This document shows positions 8,724 through 17,660 of a stretch of 64,000 nucleotides of DNA, piece after piece (positions within the stretch are counted from its first letter, which is position 1; each line of letters starts with the position of its first letter). The notes below the pieces were generated by a model. It was not told the DNA's origin, did no database searches, and was given only the letters and a program-made list of their open reading frames with translations. The DNA comes from Stappia sp. MMSF_3263 (GTDB lineage Bacteria; Pseudomonadota; Alphaproteobacteria; Rhizobiales; Stappiaceae). The translations under genes were made by a program, and so were the position numbers. The stretch lies in the NCBI RefSeq assembly GCF_030733745.1, contig NZ_JASHIK010000003.1, positions 110,001 to 174,000 on the forward strand. The letters run 5' to 3'.

Positions 8724-10019
8724 ATGACTGATACCGCGATGTCCGAACCGAAGACGGCGGCGAGCAGGTCGGTTTTCTCCGCGCTGCAGATCGACACGCG
8801 CCTGCTCGGGATGATCGGTGCGTTCGTCGTCCTCTGCCTGGTGTTCAACGTCTTCACCGGCGGCAATTTCCTGACACCGCGCAACATCTTCAACCTGACG
8901 ATCCAGACCGTTTCCGTCGCCATCATGGCGACCGGCATGGTGTTCGTCATTGTCACCCGCCACATCGACCTTTCCGTGGGCTCGCTGCTGGCGACTGTCG
9001 CCGCCGTCATGGCGATGGTGCAGACACAGGTCCTGCCCAGCGTGTTCGGCCTGGAACTCGGCCATCCGGCGATCTGGATCCTGGCCATTCTCGCCGGTGT
9101 CGTCGTCGGCGTGGCCATCGGCGCTTTCCAGGGTGCGTTGATCGGCTATCTCGGCATCCCCGCCTTCATCGTCACCCTTGGCGGCCTGCTCGTCTGGCGC
9201 AACGCCGCATGGTTCATCACCGACGGCCAGACCATCGGTCCGCTGGACGAGCGTTTCACCATGATCGGCGGCATCGGCGGCACGCTCGGCGAGACCTGGT
9301 CCTGGATCTTCGCGCTTGCGGCGGTGGTCACCGCACTTGCCTTGCAGTTCGCCTCGCGCCGGCGCAAGGCGACGCATGGCTTCCCGGTCAAGCCGGTCTG
9401 GGCGGAAATCACGCTGGGGGGTGTCGTGACAGCCGCGATCCTCGGTTTTATCGCCGTGCTCAACGCCTATGAGGTTCCGGTGCGCGTGCTGCGGCGCGAT
9501 TTCGCCGCGCGCGGCCTGGAGGTGCCGGAGGGCTACACCGCTTCCTACGGCCTGCCCTATTCGGTGCTGCTGCTGATCGTGGTTGCGGTGTGCATGACGG
9601 TAATCGCCCGGCGGACGCGGCTCGGGCGCTATATCTTCGCCGCCGGCGGCAACCCGGACGCGGCGGAGCTTTCCGGGATCAACACGCGCCTTTTGACGGT
9701 GAAGGTCTTCGCCATCATGGGCGGGCTCTGCGCCCTGTCGGCGGCGGTGGCGGCCGCCCGTCTCGGCTTCTCGACAAACGACCTGGGCACGCTCGACGAA
9801 TTGCGCGTCATCGCGGCCGCGGTCATCGGCGGGACGGCGCTGTCAGGCGGGCTGGGCACGATCTACGGCGCCATACTCGGCGCGCTGATCATGCAGTCGC
9901 TGCAATCGGGCATGGCAATGGTCGGCGTCGACGCTCCCTTGCAGAACATCGTCGTCGGCGTCGTGCTGGTGGTGGCCGTGCTCGTCGACATCATCTATCG
10001 CAAGCGCACGGGAGACTGA
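8724..10019 (+). CDS. xylH: D-xylose ABC transporter permease
   Basis: 431 residues with about ten hydrophobic helices, the size of XylH rather than the shorter RbsC. The region after the central loop carries the family motif AAGGNPDAAELSGINT, which contacts the ATPase, and a late RVIAAAVIGGTALSGG segment. It forms the inner-membrane channel fed by XylF and powered by XylG. The start ATG has GGGAG upstream. xylG begins three bases after its stop, so these two are coupled, whereas xylF is set apart by a hairpin. Confidence 0.9.
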   Translation: MTDTAMSEPKTAASRSVFSALQIDTRLLGMIGAFVVLCLVFNVFTGGNFLTPRNIFNLTIQTVSVAIMATGMVFVIVTRHIDLSVGSLLATVAAVMAMVQTQVLPSVFGLELGHPAIWILAILAGVVVGVAIGAFQGALIGYLGIPAFIVTLGGLLVWRNAAWFITDGQTIGPLDERFTMIGGIGGTLGETWSWIFALAAVVTALALQFASRRRKATHGFPVKPVWAEITLGGVVTAAILGFIAVLNAYEVPVRVLRRDFAARGLEVPEGYTASYGLPYSVLLLIVVAVCMTVIARRTRLGRYIFAAGGNPDAAELSGINTRLLTVKVFAIMGGLCALSAAVAAARLGFSTNDLGTLDELRVIAAAVIGGTALSGGLGTIYGAILGALIMQSLQSGMAMVGVDAPLQNIVVGVVLVVAVLVDIIYRKRTGD

Positions 10020-10022
10020 GCC

Positions 10023-10808
10023 ATGGCAACTCCCCTCGTGCAGATGCAAGACATCTGCATCTCCTTCGGTGGCGTCCACGCGGTCGATCATGTCAGCGTC
10101 GACCTGCATCCGGGGGAAGTGGTCGGGCTGCTCGGCCATAACGGCGCGGGCAAGTCGACCCTGATCAAGGTGCTTTCCGGCGCCTACCAGTGCGACAGCG
10201 GCGAGATCCTGATCGACGGCAGGAAGGCGACGATCAACAGCCCGCGCGATGCGCGCGACTACAATATCGAGACGATCTACCAGACGCTGGCGCTCGCCGA
10301 CAATCTGGACGCCGCCTCCAACCTCTTTCTCGGGCGCGAGATCGTCTCGCCGCTCGGTTTCGTCGACGATGACGCGATGGAGGCGGAGACCCGCAAGATC
10401 CTTGCCCGGCTCAATCCGAACTTCCGCAAGTTCAAGGCGCCGGTGAAGGCGCTGTCGGGCGGGCAGCGGCAGTCCGTGGCGATTGCCAGGGCCGTCTACT
10501 TCAACGCCCGCATCCTGATCATGGACGAGCCGACGGCCGCCCTTGGCGTGCAGGAAACGCAGATGGTCTCCGAACTGATCAAGGAGCTGAAGGCACAGGG
10601 GCTGGGCATCTTCCTCATTTCCCACGACATCCACGATGTCTTCGACCTCGCCGATCGTGTCGCGGTGATGAAGAACGGGCAGCTCGTCGGCACGGCGCGC
10701 ACCACGGACGTGACCAAGGACGAGGTGCTCGGCATGATCATCCTTGGCAAGTGCCCGGACGGGGCAACTCCGGGACCGGGCGCCTTCTCGGAAGAGGCCG
10801 CCGCATGA
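10023..10808 (+). CDS. xylG: Xylose ABC transporter ATPase, single-domain
   Basis: 261 residues with one complete nucleotide-binding domain: Walker [10 protein letters not shown], signature LSGGQRQS, Walker B ILIMDEPT and switch His in SHDIHDV. E. coli XylG has two fused ATPase domains of about 510 residues; this protein has one and presumably works as a homodimer, as FrcA-type ATPases do. Position and the XylF/XylH partners support xylose import. About 84 bases separate it from otsB; a palindrome covers its stop codon but no clear terminator follows, so read-through into the trehalose genes is possible. Confidence 0.85.
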   Translation: MATPLVQMQDICISFGGVHAVDHVSVDLHPGEVVGLLGHNGAGKSTLIKVLSGAYQCDSGEILIDGRKATINSPRDARDYNIETIYQTLALADNLDAASNLFLGREIVSPLGFVDDDAMEAETRKILARLNPNFRKFKAPVKALSGGQRQSVAIARAVYFNARILIMDEPTAALGVQETQMVSELIKELKAQGLGIFLISHDIHDVFDLADRVAVMKNGQLVGTARTTDVTKDEVLGMIILGKCPDGATPGPGAFSEEAAA

Positions 10809-10892
10809 TGCGGCGCGGCAAATTGCGCCTCCTGAAGGGTTTTTTCGCTTCGGGCCTTCTCATGGGGGGCAAGGTTTCGTAGGCTTTGGGCC

Positions 10893-11648
10893 ATGAACGC
10901 TCCACCGCCTGTCTCCGATGACCTGGCGTTGTTCCTCGATTTCGACGGGACGCTCGTCGAGATCGCCCGGACGCCGGACGCGGTCGAGGCGGAGGCGCGG
11001 GTGATCGCCTGCCTCGAGCGCCTGGTCGACCATCTGGACGGCGCCGTTGCCATCGTCAGCGGCCGCCCCATTCACGAGATCGACGCGCATCTCGCGCCGT
11101 TGTCCCTGCCTTGCGCCGGACTGCACGGGCTGGAGACGCGCCTGCATCCCGATGCCGGGATCGAACGGGCGCCGGTGGGACCCGAACTCGAGACGCTGAA
11201 GGCGGCGCTCTCGGGAAGCGGGCTGCTCGGGCGCGGCGTCTCGATCGAGGACAAGGGCGCGGCCATCGCCGTCCACTACCGGATCGCGCCGGATTGCGAA
11301 GAGGCCGTTTTCGAGGTGATGCGCGGGGCCATTGTCGACCTGCCCGACCTGCACCTGGTTCGCGGCAAGATGGTGGTCGAGGCCAAGCCCGCCTATCGCG
11401 ACAAGGGCTGGGCCGTTGCAAGTTTCATGGACATCGATCCGTTTCGCGGCCGCACCCCGGTCTTTGTCGGGGACGACGTGACCGACGAGGACGGGATCCG
11501 GGTGGCCGAGGCGATCGGCGGCTTCGGCATCAAGGTGGGGCACGGCGACAGCCTGGCGCGGTTCCGCCTGGCCGACGTCGAGAGCGTCGCCGACTGGCTG
11601 GCGCTCGACCTTCCCGCCCATGCAACAGCAAGGAAGCCGCAGACATGA
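10893..11648 (+). CDS. otsB: Trehalose-6-phosphate phosphatase
   Basis: 251-residue HAD-superfamily phosphatase that removes phosphate from trehalose 6-phosphate. The catalytic motif DFDGTL holds nucleophile D16 and acid/base D18; the second motif is SGRP; the late acidic motif GDDVTDEDG binds magnesium. Family length is about 240-270, so it is complete. Its stop overlaps the start of the GH15 gene (ATGA), and otsA follows, so the three form a trehalose cluster. Trehalose here would serve as osmoprotectant or carbon store. Confidence 0.93.
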   Translation: MNAPPPVSDDLALFLDFDGTLVEIARTPDAVEAEARVIACLERLVDHLDGAVAIVSGRPIHEIDAHLAPLSLPCAGLHGLETRLHPDAGIERAPVGPELETLKAALSGSGLLGRGVSIEDKGAAIAVHYRIAPDCEEAVFEVMRGAIVDLPDLHLVRGKMVVEAKPAYRDKGWAVASFMDIDPFRGRTPVFVGDDVTDEDGIRVAEAIGGFGIKVGHGDSLARFRLADVESVADWLALDLPAHATARKPQT

Positions 11649-13441
11649 CACCATCGGAGCAGCCGTCACTCGATCTGGCGATCGTCGGAAACTGCTCGGT
11701 GGCGGCGCTGATCGACAAGATGGCCCGTGTCGTGTGGATGTGCCTGCCGCGCTTCGACGGAGATCCGGTCTTCCATGCGCTGCTGGGCACGCGCGGCGCG
11801 GCCGGCGACGGGGCGTTCTCGATCGACCTGGAGAATGTCTGTCACAGCGAACAGGCCTATATCGAGAACACGGCCGTGGTCGTCACGCGGCTTTATGACG
11901 AGGCGGGAAACGCCGTCGAGATCACGGATTTCGCCCCGCGCTTCCAGACCAAGGGGCGGATGTTCCGGCCGACGGGACTGGTGCGGCGGGTACGGCCGAT
12001 CGCCGGCCACCCGCGCATCCGGGTGCGCTGCCGGCCTCGTTTCGATCACGGCGCCCGCGTGCCCGAGGTGACCTACGGGTCGAACCACATGCGTTTCGTC
12101 GGCAATGGCCAAACGGTGCGGCTGACGACAAATGCCTCGATCACCTATGTGCGCGACGAGACGCCGTTCCTCCTGGACGGGCCGGTGTCCTTCTATTTCG
12201 GGCCCGACGAGAGCCTCACCCATCACCCGGAGACGCTGTGCCGGGAGTTCGAGGAGGAGACCGTCCTGCACTGGCGGTTGTGGACGCGCCGGCTGGGGCT
12301 GCCGCTCGACTATCAGGAAGCGGTGATCCGGGCGGCGGTGACGCTGAAGCTGTGCACCTACGAGGAGACCGGCGCGATCATCGCGGCGGCGACCACCTCG
12401 ATCCCGGAGGCCGCGAACAGCGGCCGGAACTGGGATTACCGCTATTGCTGGCTGCGGGATGCGTTCTTCGTCGTGCGGGCCCTCAACTCGCTCTCCGAGA
12501 TGGAGACGATGGAGAACTACCTCCGTTACATCAACAACATCGCCTCGAAGACCGGGGCCGATCACGTCCAGCCTCTCTATGGCATCGCCCTGGAGGAAAA
12601 GCTTGTCGAGACGACCGTGGACCTTCCCGGTTATCGCGGCATGGGACCGGTCAGGATCGGCAACCAGGCCTATGAGCATTTCCAGCATGACGTCTATGGC
12701 AACATCGTGCTTGGCGCCTCGCAGGCGTTCTTCGACAAGCGCCTGCTGCGCCAACCTGGTGTCGACGATTTCGAGCGGCTGGAGCGGATCGGCGAGCGGG
12801 CGTTCGCCATGCATGACCAGCCCGATGCCGGGCTTTGGGAGTTGCGGACACGGGCCAGGGTCCACACGTCCTCGTCGCTGATGTGCTGGGCGGCCTGCGA
12901 CCGGCTCGCCAAGATCGCCCGCCAGTTCGACCGCGCCGATCGGGCGGTGCTGTGGCAGGAGCGCGCCGACACCATTCACGCGACGATCCTTGCCCGGGGC
13001 TGGAACGAGAAGGTCGGCGCCTTCGTCGAGAGCTTCGAGGGGCAGGACCTCGATGCCAGCCTGCTGCTGATCGCCGAGGTCGGTTTCCTGCCGCCGCAGG
13101 ATCCACGTTTCGTCGCCACGGTCGAGCGGATCGGCGAAACCCTGAGACGCGGCAAGCATCTCTTCCGCTATCATGCCGCGGACGATTTCGGCGCGCCGGA
13201 AAATGCCTTCAACATCTGCACCTTCTGGTACATCGATGCGCTCGCCCGGATCGGCCGCAAGGACGAGGCCCGCGAGATCTACGAGACGATGCTCGCCTGC
13301 CGCAATCATGTCGGGCTGCTGTCGGAGGACACCAATCCGGCAACCGGCGAGTTGTGGGGCAATTTCCCGCAGACCTACTCGATGGTCGGCATCATCAACG
13401 GCGCCATGCGGCTGTCGGAAGGCTGGGAAAGCCTTGTCTGA
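11645..13441 (+). CDS. Glycoside hydrolase family 15 protein (glucoamylase/trehalase type)
   Basis: 598 residues. An N-terminal beta-sandwich (about 1-230) precedes an (alpha/alpha)6 barrel. Motifs typical of bacterial GH15 include NSGRNWDYRYCWLRD, GLWELR with the probable general acid E399, and ENAFNICTFW with the probable base E519. GH15 enzymes release glucose from alpha-glucosides, and some act on trehalose. No signal peptide is seen, so it is cytoplasmic. I placed the start at the ATG overlapping the otsB stop; upstream codons in this frame belong to the otsB shadow. Sitting between otsB and otsA, it is best read as an enzyme that consumes trehalose or a related glucoside. Confidence 0.88.
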   Translation: MTPSEQPSLDLAIVGNCSVAALIDKMARVVWMCLPRFDGDPVFHALLGTRGAAGDGAFSIDLENVCHSEQAYIENTAVVVTRLYDEAGNAVEITDFAPRFQTKGRMFRPTGLVRRVRPIAGHPRIRVRCRPRFDHGARVPEVTYGSNHMRFVGNGQTVRLTTNASITYVRDETPFLLDGPVSFYFGPDESLTHHPETLCREFEEETVLHWRLWTRRLGLPLDYQEAVIRAAVTLKLCTYEETGAIIAAATTSIPEAANSGRNWDYRYCWLRDAFFVVRALNSLSEMETMENYLRYINNIASKTGADHVQPLYGIALEEKLVETTVDLPGYRGMGPVRIGNQAYEHFQHDVYGNIVLGASQAFFDKRLLRQPGVDDFERLERIGERAFAMHDQPDAGLWELRTRARVHTSSSLMCWAACDRLAKIARQFDRADRAVLWQERADTIHATILARGWNEKVGAFVESFEGQDLDASLLLIAEVGFLPPQDPRFVATVERIGETLRRGKHLFRYHAADDFGAPENAFNICTFWYIDALARIGRKDEAREIYETMLACRNHVGLLSEDTNPATGELWGNFPQTYSMVGIINGAMRLSEGWESLV

Positions 13442-13527
13442 CGCGGGCGATACGCGCCGTTCGGTCCGCCTTTCAGCCTGCCCGACTTTCCGCCGGTCCG
13501 GCCGTGCAACCCATCTGGAGGAGCTTG

Positions 13528-14916
13528 ATGTCCCGTCTTGTCGTCGTTTCCAACCGCGTCGGTCCGCTCAAGGACACCGGGCGCGCCGGCGGTCTTGCCG
13601 TCGCGCTCGTCGATGCGCTGACGGAGACAGGCGGGCTGTGGTTCGGCTGGAGCGGCGAGGTGTCCGAAGAGGGATCCTTCGGCAATCTCAAGCAGGCAGG
13701 AACCCGCAAGGTCGGCATGGCCACCGTCGACATGACCCAGGCCGATTATGACGAGTTCTACGCGGGGTATTCCAACAAGACGTTGTGGCCGGTGCTGCAC
13801 TACCGGCTGGATCTTGCCGTGTTCGACCGCCGCCTGGAGGACGGCTACCGGCGGGTGAACGAGCGGTTCGCGACGCGGCTGCGGCCGCTGCTTGCGCCGG
13901 ACGACATCGTCTGGGTGCACGATTACCACTTCCTGCCCTTCGCGGCCGAGTTGCGCGGCATGGAGGTCGAGAATCCGCTTGGCTTCTTCCTGCATATCCC
14001 GTTCCCGGCGCCGGAAGTGCTGGCCGGGCTCCCGAACGCGGCGACACTGGTGCGCCGTATGCTGGCCTATGACGTCATCGGCTTCCAGTCGCGGCGCGAC
14101 GCCGCCAATTTCCGCCGCTTCGTCGTCGAGGAACTCGACGGGGTGGAGACAGGGGACGGGGAACTGGCCGTCGGCGGCCGGCGGGTGGTCGCGCGGGCCT
14201 TCCCGATCGGGATAGATGCGGCAGGCTTTGCCCGACAGGCGACGACGCCGGAGGCGCGCCGCCAGACGGGGCGTGTCGAGAAGCTCCTCGCCGGTCGCCA
14301 GCAGATCATCGGCGTTGACCGGATCGATTATTCCAAGGGCCTGCCGGAACGGTTCCGCGCCTTCGGGCGGCTGCTGGACGACTATCCGGAAAACCGGGGG
14401 CGGGTGAGCCTGATGCAGGTGGCGCCGCCCTCGCGCGCGGAGCTCGACGCCTATGCCGAGATCCGCCGCGAACTGGAGGAACTGACCGGCAACATCAACG
14501 GGCGGTTCGCCGATCTCGACTGGACGCCGATCCGCTACATGACACGCTCATTCACACGCCGGGCGCTTGCGGGCCTCTACCGGGCGAGCCGGGTGGCTCT
14601 GGTGACGCCGCTTCGCGACGGCATGAACCTGGTTGCCAAGGAATATGTCGCGGCCCAACGGGCGGAGGATCCGGGCGTTGTGGTCCTGTCGCGCTTTGCG
14701 GGCGCGGCGGAGGTGATGCCGGAAGCGCTGATCGTCAATCCGCATTCGGCCGAGGGCGTCGCGGCCAGCCTGCAGACAGCGCTGAACATGCCGCTCGACG
14801 AACGCCGGGACAGGTGGCAGGCGATCTTCGACCGGATCTGCGAGAATGACGCCTCGGCCTGGGCGCATTCTTTCCTGGAAACCTTGAGGGATACGGGGCG
14901 CCGCCGGGCCTCGTGA
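13528..14916 (+). CDS. otsA: Trehalose-6-phosphate synthase
   Basis: 462-residue GT20 glycosyltransferase that joins UDP-glucose and glucose 6-phosphate. Visible family motifs are RAGGLAVAL near the N-terminus, HDYHFLPFA, RIDYSKGLPERF (donor binding) and LVTPLRDGMNLVAKEY. Length matches OtsA. The start ATG is preceded by GGAGGAG with four bases between. It lies 86 bases after the GH15 gene on the same strand; the cytoplasmic product is the substrate of OtsB. The next gene, hppD, converges on it, and a terminator lies between. Confidence 0.95.
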   Translation: MSRLVVVSNRVGPLKDTGRAGGLAVALVDALTETGGLWFGWSGEVSEEGSFGNLKQAGTRKVGMATVDMTQADYDEFYAGYSNKTLWPVLHYRLDLAVFDRRLEDGYRRVNERFATRLRPLLAPDDIVWVHDYHFLPFAAELRGMEVENPLGFFLHIPFPAPEVLAGLPNAATLVRRMLAYDVIGFQSRRDAANFRRFVVEELDGVETGDGELAVGGRRVVARAFPIGIDAAGFARQATTPEARRQTGRVEKLLAGRQQIIGVDRIDYSKGLPERFRAFGRLLDDYPENRGRVSLMQVAPPSRAELDAYAEIRRELEELTGNINGRFADLDWTPIRYMTRSFTRRALAGLYRASRVALVTPLRDGMNLVAKEYVAAQRAEDPGVVVLSRFAGAAEVMPEALIVNPHSAEGVAASLQTALNMPLDERRDRWQAIFDRICENDASAWAHSFLETLRDTGRRRAS

Positions 14917-14960
14917 CGACCGGACCGGCGGCCTTCGTCGCAGCGGTTTTCACGATGAAC

Positions 14961-14991
14961 AAAAGAAAAGGGAGCGGCGATGGCCGCTCCC
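14961..14991 (-). terminator. Rho-independent terminator of hppD
   Basis: Nine-bp stem (14970-14978 with 14983-14991) and a four-base loop. Read on the minus strand it is followed by CTTTTCTTTT, a good T-run, so it terminates hppD transcription. On the plus strand no T-run follows, so otsA transcripts would not stop efficiently here. Confidence 0.85.
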
Positions 14992-15021
14992 TCACGTCTG
15001 GTCTTGCGCCGGTTGCCTGGC

Positions 15022-16134
15022 CTACTCGGCGGCGTCGGCCTTGATCACGCCGCGACGGATCTGGTCTTCCTCGATGGATTCAAACAACGCGCGGAAATTG
15101 CCCTCGCCGAACCCCTCGTCGCCCTTGCGCTGGATGAATTCGAAGAAGATCGGGCCGATCACGGTCTTCGAGAAGATCTGCAGGAGGATCTTGGTCATGC
15201 CGCCATCGACGACGCCTTCGCCGTCGATCAGGATGCCGTGCTTCTTCATCCGCTCGAGCGGCTCGTCATGGCCGTGCACGCGTTCGCGGGACATTTCGTA
15301 GTAGGTTTCCGGTGGGCCCGGCATGAACTTCAACTCGTTCGCGGCGAGCCCGTCCGTGGCGCCGTAGATGTCGTCGGTGCCGACGGCAATGTGCTGGATG
15401 CCCTCGCCCTTGTACTTGCGCAGGTACTCGGCGATCTGGCTGGTGTCGTCCTTGGACTCGTTCAGCGGGATCCGGATCTTGCCACAGGGCGAGGTGATTG
15501 CCCGGCTGACGAGGCCCGTGATGCGGCCGTCGATGTCGAAGAAATGGATCTGCCGGAAGCCGAACAGGTCGCGGTAGAAGTCCCACCACTTGTCCATGTT
15601 GCCGCGATAGACGTTGTGGGTCAGGTGGTCGAGATAGTAGAAGCCGACGCCTTCCGGGCGGGGGTCGCGCTCGCCCAGCCACTCGAATTCCGCGTCATAG
15701 GCCGAGCCCTTCTCACCATAGGTGTCGATGAAGTAGAGCAGCGAGCCGCCGATGCCGACGATCGCGGGCGCATCGAGCGTCTTGTCGTCGCCGTCATAAG
15801 GCGTCGCGCCCATCTTCACGGCATGATCGAAGGCGTGCCTGGCATCGACCACGCGCCAGGCCATCGACGGGGCGCAGGGGCCGTGCTCGGCAACGAAGCG
15901 GGTGGCGTGCGAGCCGGGTTCGGCGTTCAGCACATAGGTGATGTCGCCCTGGCGGTAAAGCGTGACGGCCTTCGTCCTGTGGCGGGCGACGGGCAGGTAA
16001 CCCATGCGACGGAACAGGGCGTCGAGCTTCTCCGGCTCGGGATGGGCGAACTCGACGAACTCGAACCCGTCCGTGCCGGCGGGGTTGGACTCATCGATGC
16101 TGGCGGGCGGTGCGTCGTGCGGAAACGGTCCCAT
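15022..16134 (-). CDS. hppD: 4-Hydroxyphenylpyruvate dioxygenase
   Basis: 370-residue Fe(II) dioxygenase that turns 4-hydroxyphenylpyruvate into homogentisate in tyrosine breakdown. The three iron ligands are visible: H170 in LDHLTHNV, H248 in GIQHIAVGT and E332 in FFEFIQRKG, followed by the conserved GFGEGNF tail. It is complete and cytoplasmic. No other homogentisate-pathway gene is in the window. It is divergent from an Lrp/AsnC-type regulator, and a perfect dyad lies between them, so amino-acid-responsive control by that regulator is likely. Confidence 0.96.
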   Translation of the reverse strand: MGPFPHDAPPASIDESNPAGTDGFEFVEFAHPEPEKLDALFRRMGYLPVARHRTKAVTLYRQGDITYVLNAEPGSHATRFVAEHGPCAPSMAWRVVDARHAFDHAVKMGATPYDGDDKTLDAPAIVGIGGSLLYFIDTYGEKGSAYDAEFEWLGERDPRPEGVGFYYLDHLTHNVYRGNMDKWWDFYRDLFGFRQIHFFDIDGRITGLVSRAITSPCGKIRIPLNESKDDTSQIAEYLRKYKGEGIQHIAVGTDDIYGATDGLAANELKFMPGPPETYYEMSRERVHGHDEPLERMKKHGILIDGEGVVDGGMTKILLQIFSKTVIGPIFFEFIQRKGDEGFGEGNFRALFESIEEDQIRRGVIKADAAE

Positions 16135-16224
16135 TGTGTCCTCCTCAGGCGAATATCAGCAGGCCGTATCCGGCCCTTTGTGCACAGTATGCGCCCGATG
16201 CCGCGCAAGGTGCGTGCATAATGG

Positions 16225-16243
16225 TTGGATATTCGCTATCCAA
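16225..16243. promoter_or_regulatory. Perfect dyad, candidate Lrp-type operator between hppD and its regulator
   Basis: TTGGATA and TATCCAA are perfect inverted repeats around TTCGC. The site lies 40 bases before the regulator start and about 90 bases before hppD, in an A/T-rich patch of the divergent region. Size and symmetry suit an Lrp/AsnC dimer. A GTGCA/TGCAC pair flanks it asymmetrically. Confidence 0.5.
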
Positions 16244-16282
16244 TGCACGATCCGTGCGAAGCATGAACGGGAGTTGCACGAA

Positions 16283-16759
16283 ATGACGGAGCTGGATCCT
16301 TTCGATCTGAAACTCCTGTCCTGCCTGCAGGACGATGCGTCGGCCACAAACCAGCAGCTGGGCGAACGGATCGGCCTGTCCGCCTCGCAGGTGTCTCGGC
16401 GGCGTCAGCGGCTGGAGGAGGTCGGCATCGTTCGCCGCTACCGGGCCGACATCGACCCCGCGGCGGTCGGCTTCACCGTGGTGGCCTTTGTCGGCGTGGC
16501 GCTCAACGCCCATAGCCGCCAGAATGCCCGCCGCTTCCGCGACCTGGTGCGGGCGTTGCCGGAGGTGCAGGAGGCGCATGTCCTGACCGGGGACATGGAC
16601 TATATGCTGAAAGTTGCGGTGACCGATCTGGCCGCCCTGTCGCGCTTCATCAATGACGAGCTTCTGCCGCATGACGCGGTGCGCAACGTGCGCTCCTCGA
16701 TCGCGATGGAGACGCTGAAGGACGACAACCGGCTTCCCTTCGCGGAGACCGTGCGCTGA
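16283..16759 (+). CDS. Lrp/AsnC-family transcriptional regulator, likely controls hppD
   Basis: 158 residues. The N-terminal helix-turn-helix (about 10-55, with TNQQLGERIGLSASQVSRR) is followed by a RAM/AsnC effector domain containing the typical HVLTGDMDYMLKV strand. Such proteins form dimers to octamers and bind amino acids. Divergent placement beside hppD points to tyrosine or phenylalanine catabolism as its target and probably to self-control. Start: the ATG at 16283 begins the usual TELDPFD N-terminus; nearby ATGs in other frames run into stops within a few codons. Confidence 0.9.
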   Translation: MTELDPFDLKLLSCLQDDASATNQQLGERIGLSASQVSRRRQRLEEVGIVRRYRADIDPAAVGFTVVAFVGVALNAHSRQNARRFRDLVRALPEVQEAHVLTGDMDYMLKVAVTDLAALSRFINDELLPHDAVRNVRSSIAMETLKDDNRLPFAETVR

Positions 16760-16849
16760 GATGCTTGCACTTTTCGGCAGTGCTTCCCATTTCCTTGCTG
16801 GTGTCAGGCGCTTCCTGACGGGTTGCCACAGGAACGGAGAGACGTGACG

Positions 16850-17575
16850 ATGTTCGACGCGCGCAAGCTGCTTGAGGAATTCATGGGTCCGGGGACGGGG
16901 TCGGGCGGAGCCGGCGGGGCCGGCGACATGATGGCGCGCGGCAAGGACTACTTGCGTTCGAATTCCGGCGGCCTTGCCGGCGGTGCCCTGGCCGGTGGCC
17001 TTGCGGGCCTGCTGCTTGGCACCAAGGGCGGCCGCAAGCTTGGCAAGACCGCGCTGACCTATGGCGGCATGGCCGTGGTCGCCGGCCTCGCCTACAAGGC
17101 ATATCGGGACTACCAGGGATCGCGCGGCCAGGCCGAGCCCCGGCAGGCTCCCGCGGCCGAACCCGTCCTGCCGCCCCCGTCGGATTCGCCGTTTGCCCCC
17201 GAACGCCAGCCCGGCGGGGAGAATGCCTTTGCGCTGACATTGCTGACCGCGATGATCTCGGCAGCGAAGGCCGACGGTCACATCGATGCGGAAGAACAGC
17301 GCCGCATCTTCGACCGGCTCGATCAATTGTCCCTCGACAGCGAGGCGAAGGCCTTCGTCATGGACGAGTTGCGGGCGCCGCTCGACATCGACCGGGTCGT
17401 TGCCGGCGCGAAGAGCCCGGAAGCGGCACTTGAGGTCTATGCCGCCTCGCGGCTCGCGATCGATCCCGACCACCCGGCGGAACGTGCCTACCTGCAGATG
17501 CTGTCGGCCCGTCTCGGGCTCGAACCCGGGCTTGTGGAGGAAGTCGACCGAGCCGTGCTGGAGGCCGGCGCCTGA
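16850..17575 (+). CDS. DUF533 / TerB-like membrane-associated protein (YebE type)
   Basis: 241 residues. The N-terminal part is very glycine-rich with a short hydrophobic segment (GGALAGGLAGLLLG, then ALTYGGMAVVAGLAY), probably one membrane-associated hairpin. A proline-rich linker leads to an acidic alpha-helical TerB-like domain (about 125-241) with AKADGHIDAEEQ. E. coli YebE is the named relative; its role is unknown, though the TerB domain is linked to tellurite and envelope stress. GGAGA nine bases upstream supports the ATG at 16850. It is probably a lone gene, with a gap on both sides. Confidence 0.8.
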   Translation: MFDARKLLEEFMGPGTGSGGAGGAGDMMARGKDYLRSNSGGLAGGALAGGLAGLLLGTKGGRKLGKTALTYGGMAVVAGLAYKAYRDYQGSRGQAEPRQAPAAEPVLPPPSDSPFAPERQPGGENAFALTLLTAMISAAKADGHIDAEEQRRIFDRLDQLSLDSEAKAFVMDELRAPLDIDRVVAGAKSPEAALEVYAASRLAIDPDHPAERAYLQMLSARLGLEPGLVEEVDRAVLEAGA

Positions 17576-17628
17576 GGCGCGCGGTCCGCTTTCCGCGGCT
17601 TGCCTTTGGCACCGCCAGAAGGCATCGT

Positions 17629-17654
17629 TCCGCTCCGGTTTGGCCTGGAGCGGA
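17629..17654 (+). other. Hairpin overlapping the ribosome-binding site of the GMC oxidoreductase
   Basis: TCCGCTCC (17629-17636) can pair with GGAGCGGA (17647-17654). The right arm includes the first bases of the Shine-Dalgarno stretch CGGAGGGG, seven bases before the ATG at 17661. It could lower translation unless opened. It may equally be chance in GC-rich DNA. Confidence 0.3.
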
Positions 17655-17660
17655 GGGGAT

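Noticed and set aside
10023-10808. Fructose importer (FrcBCA) reading of the xyl operon
   Set aside because: The single-domain ATPase fits FrcA, but the binding protein and permease clearly follow XylF and XylH.
10813-10845. Terminator after xylG
   Set aside because: A weak GGCGC/GCGCC stem lies ten bases before a T-run; geometry does not fit an intrinsic terminator.
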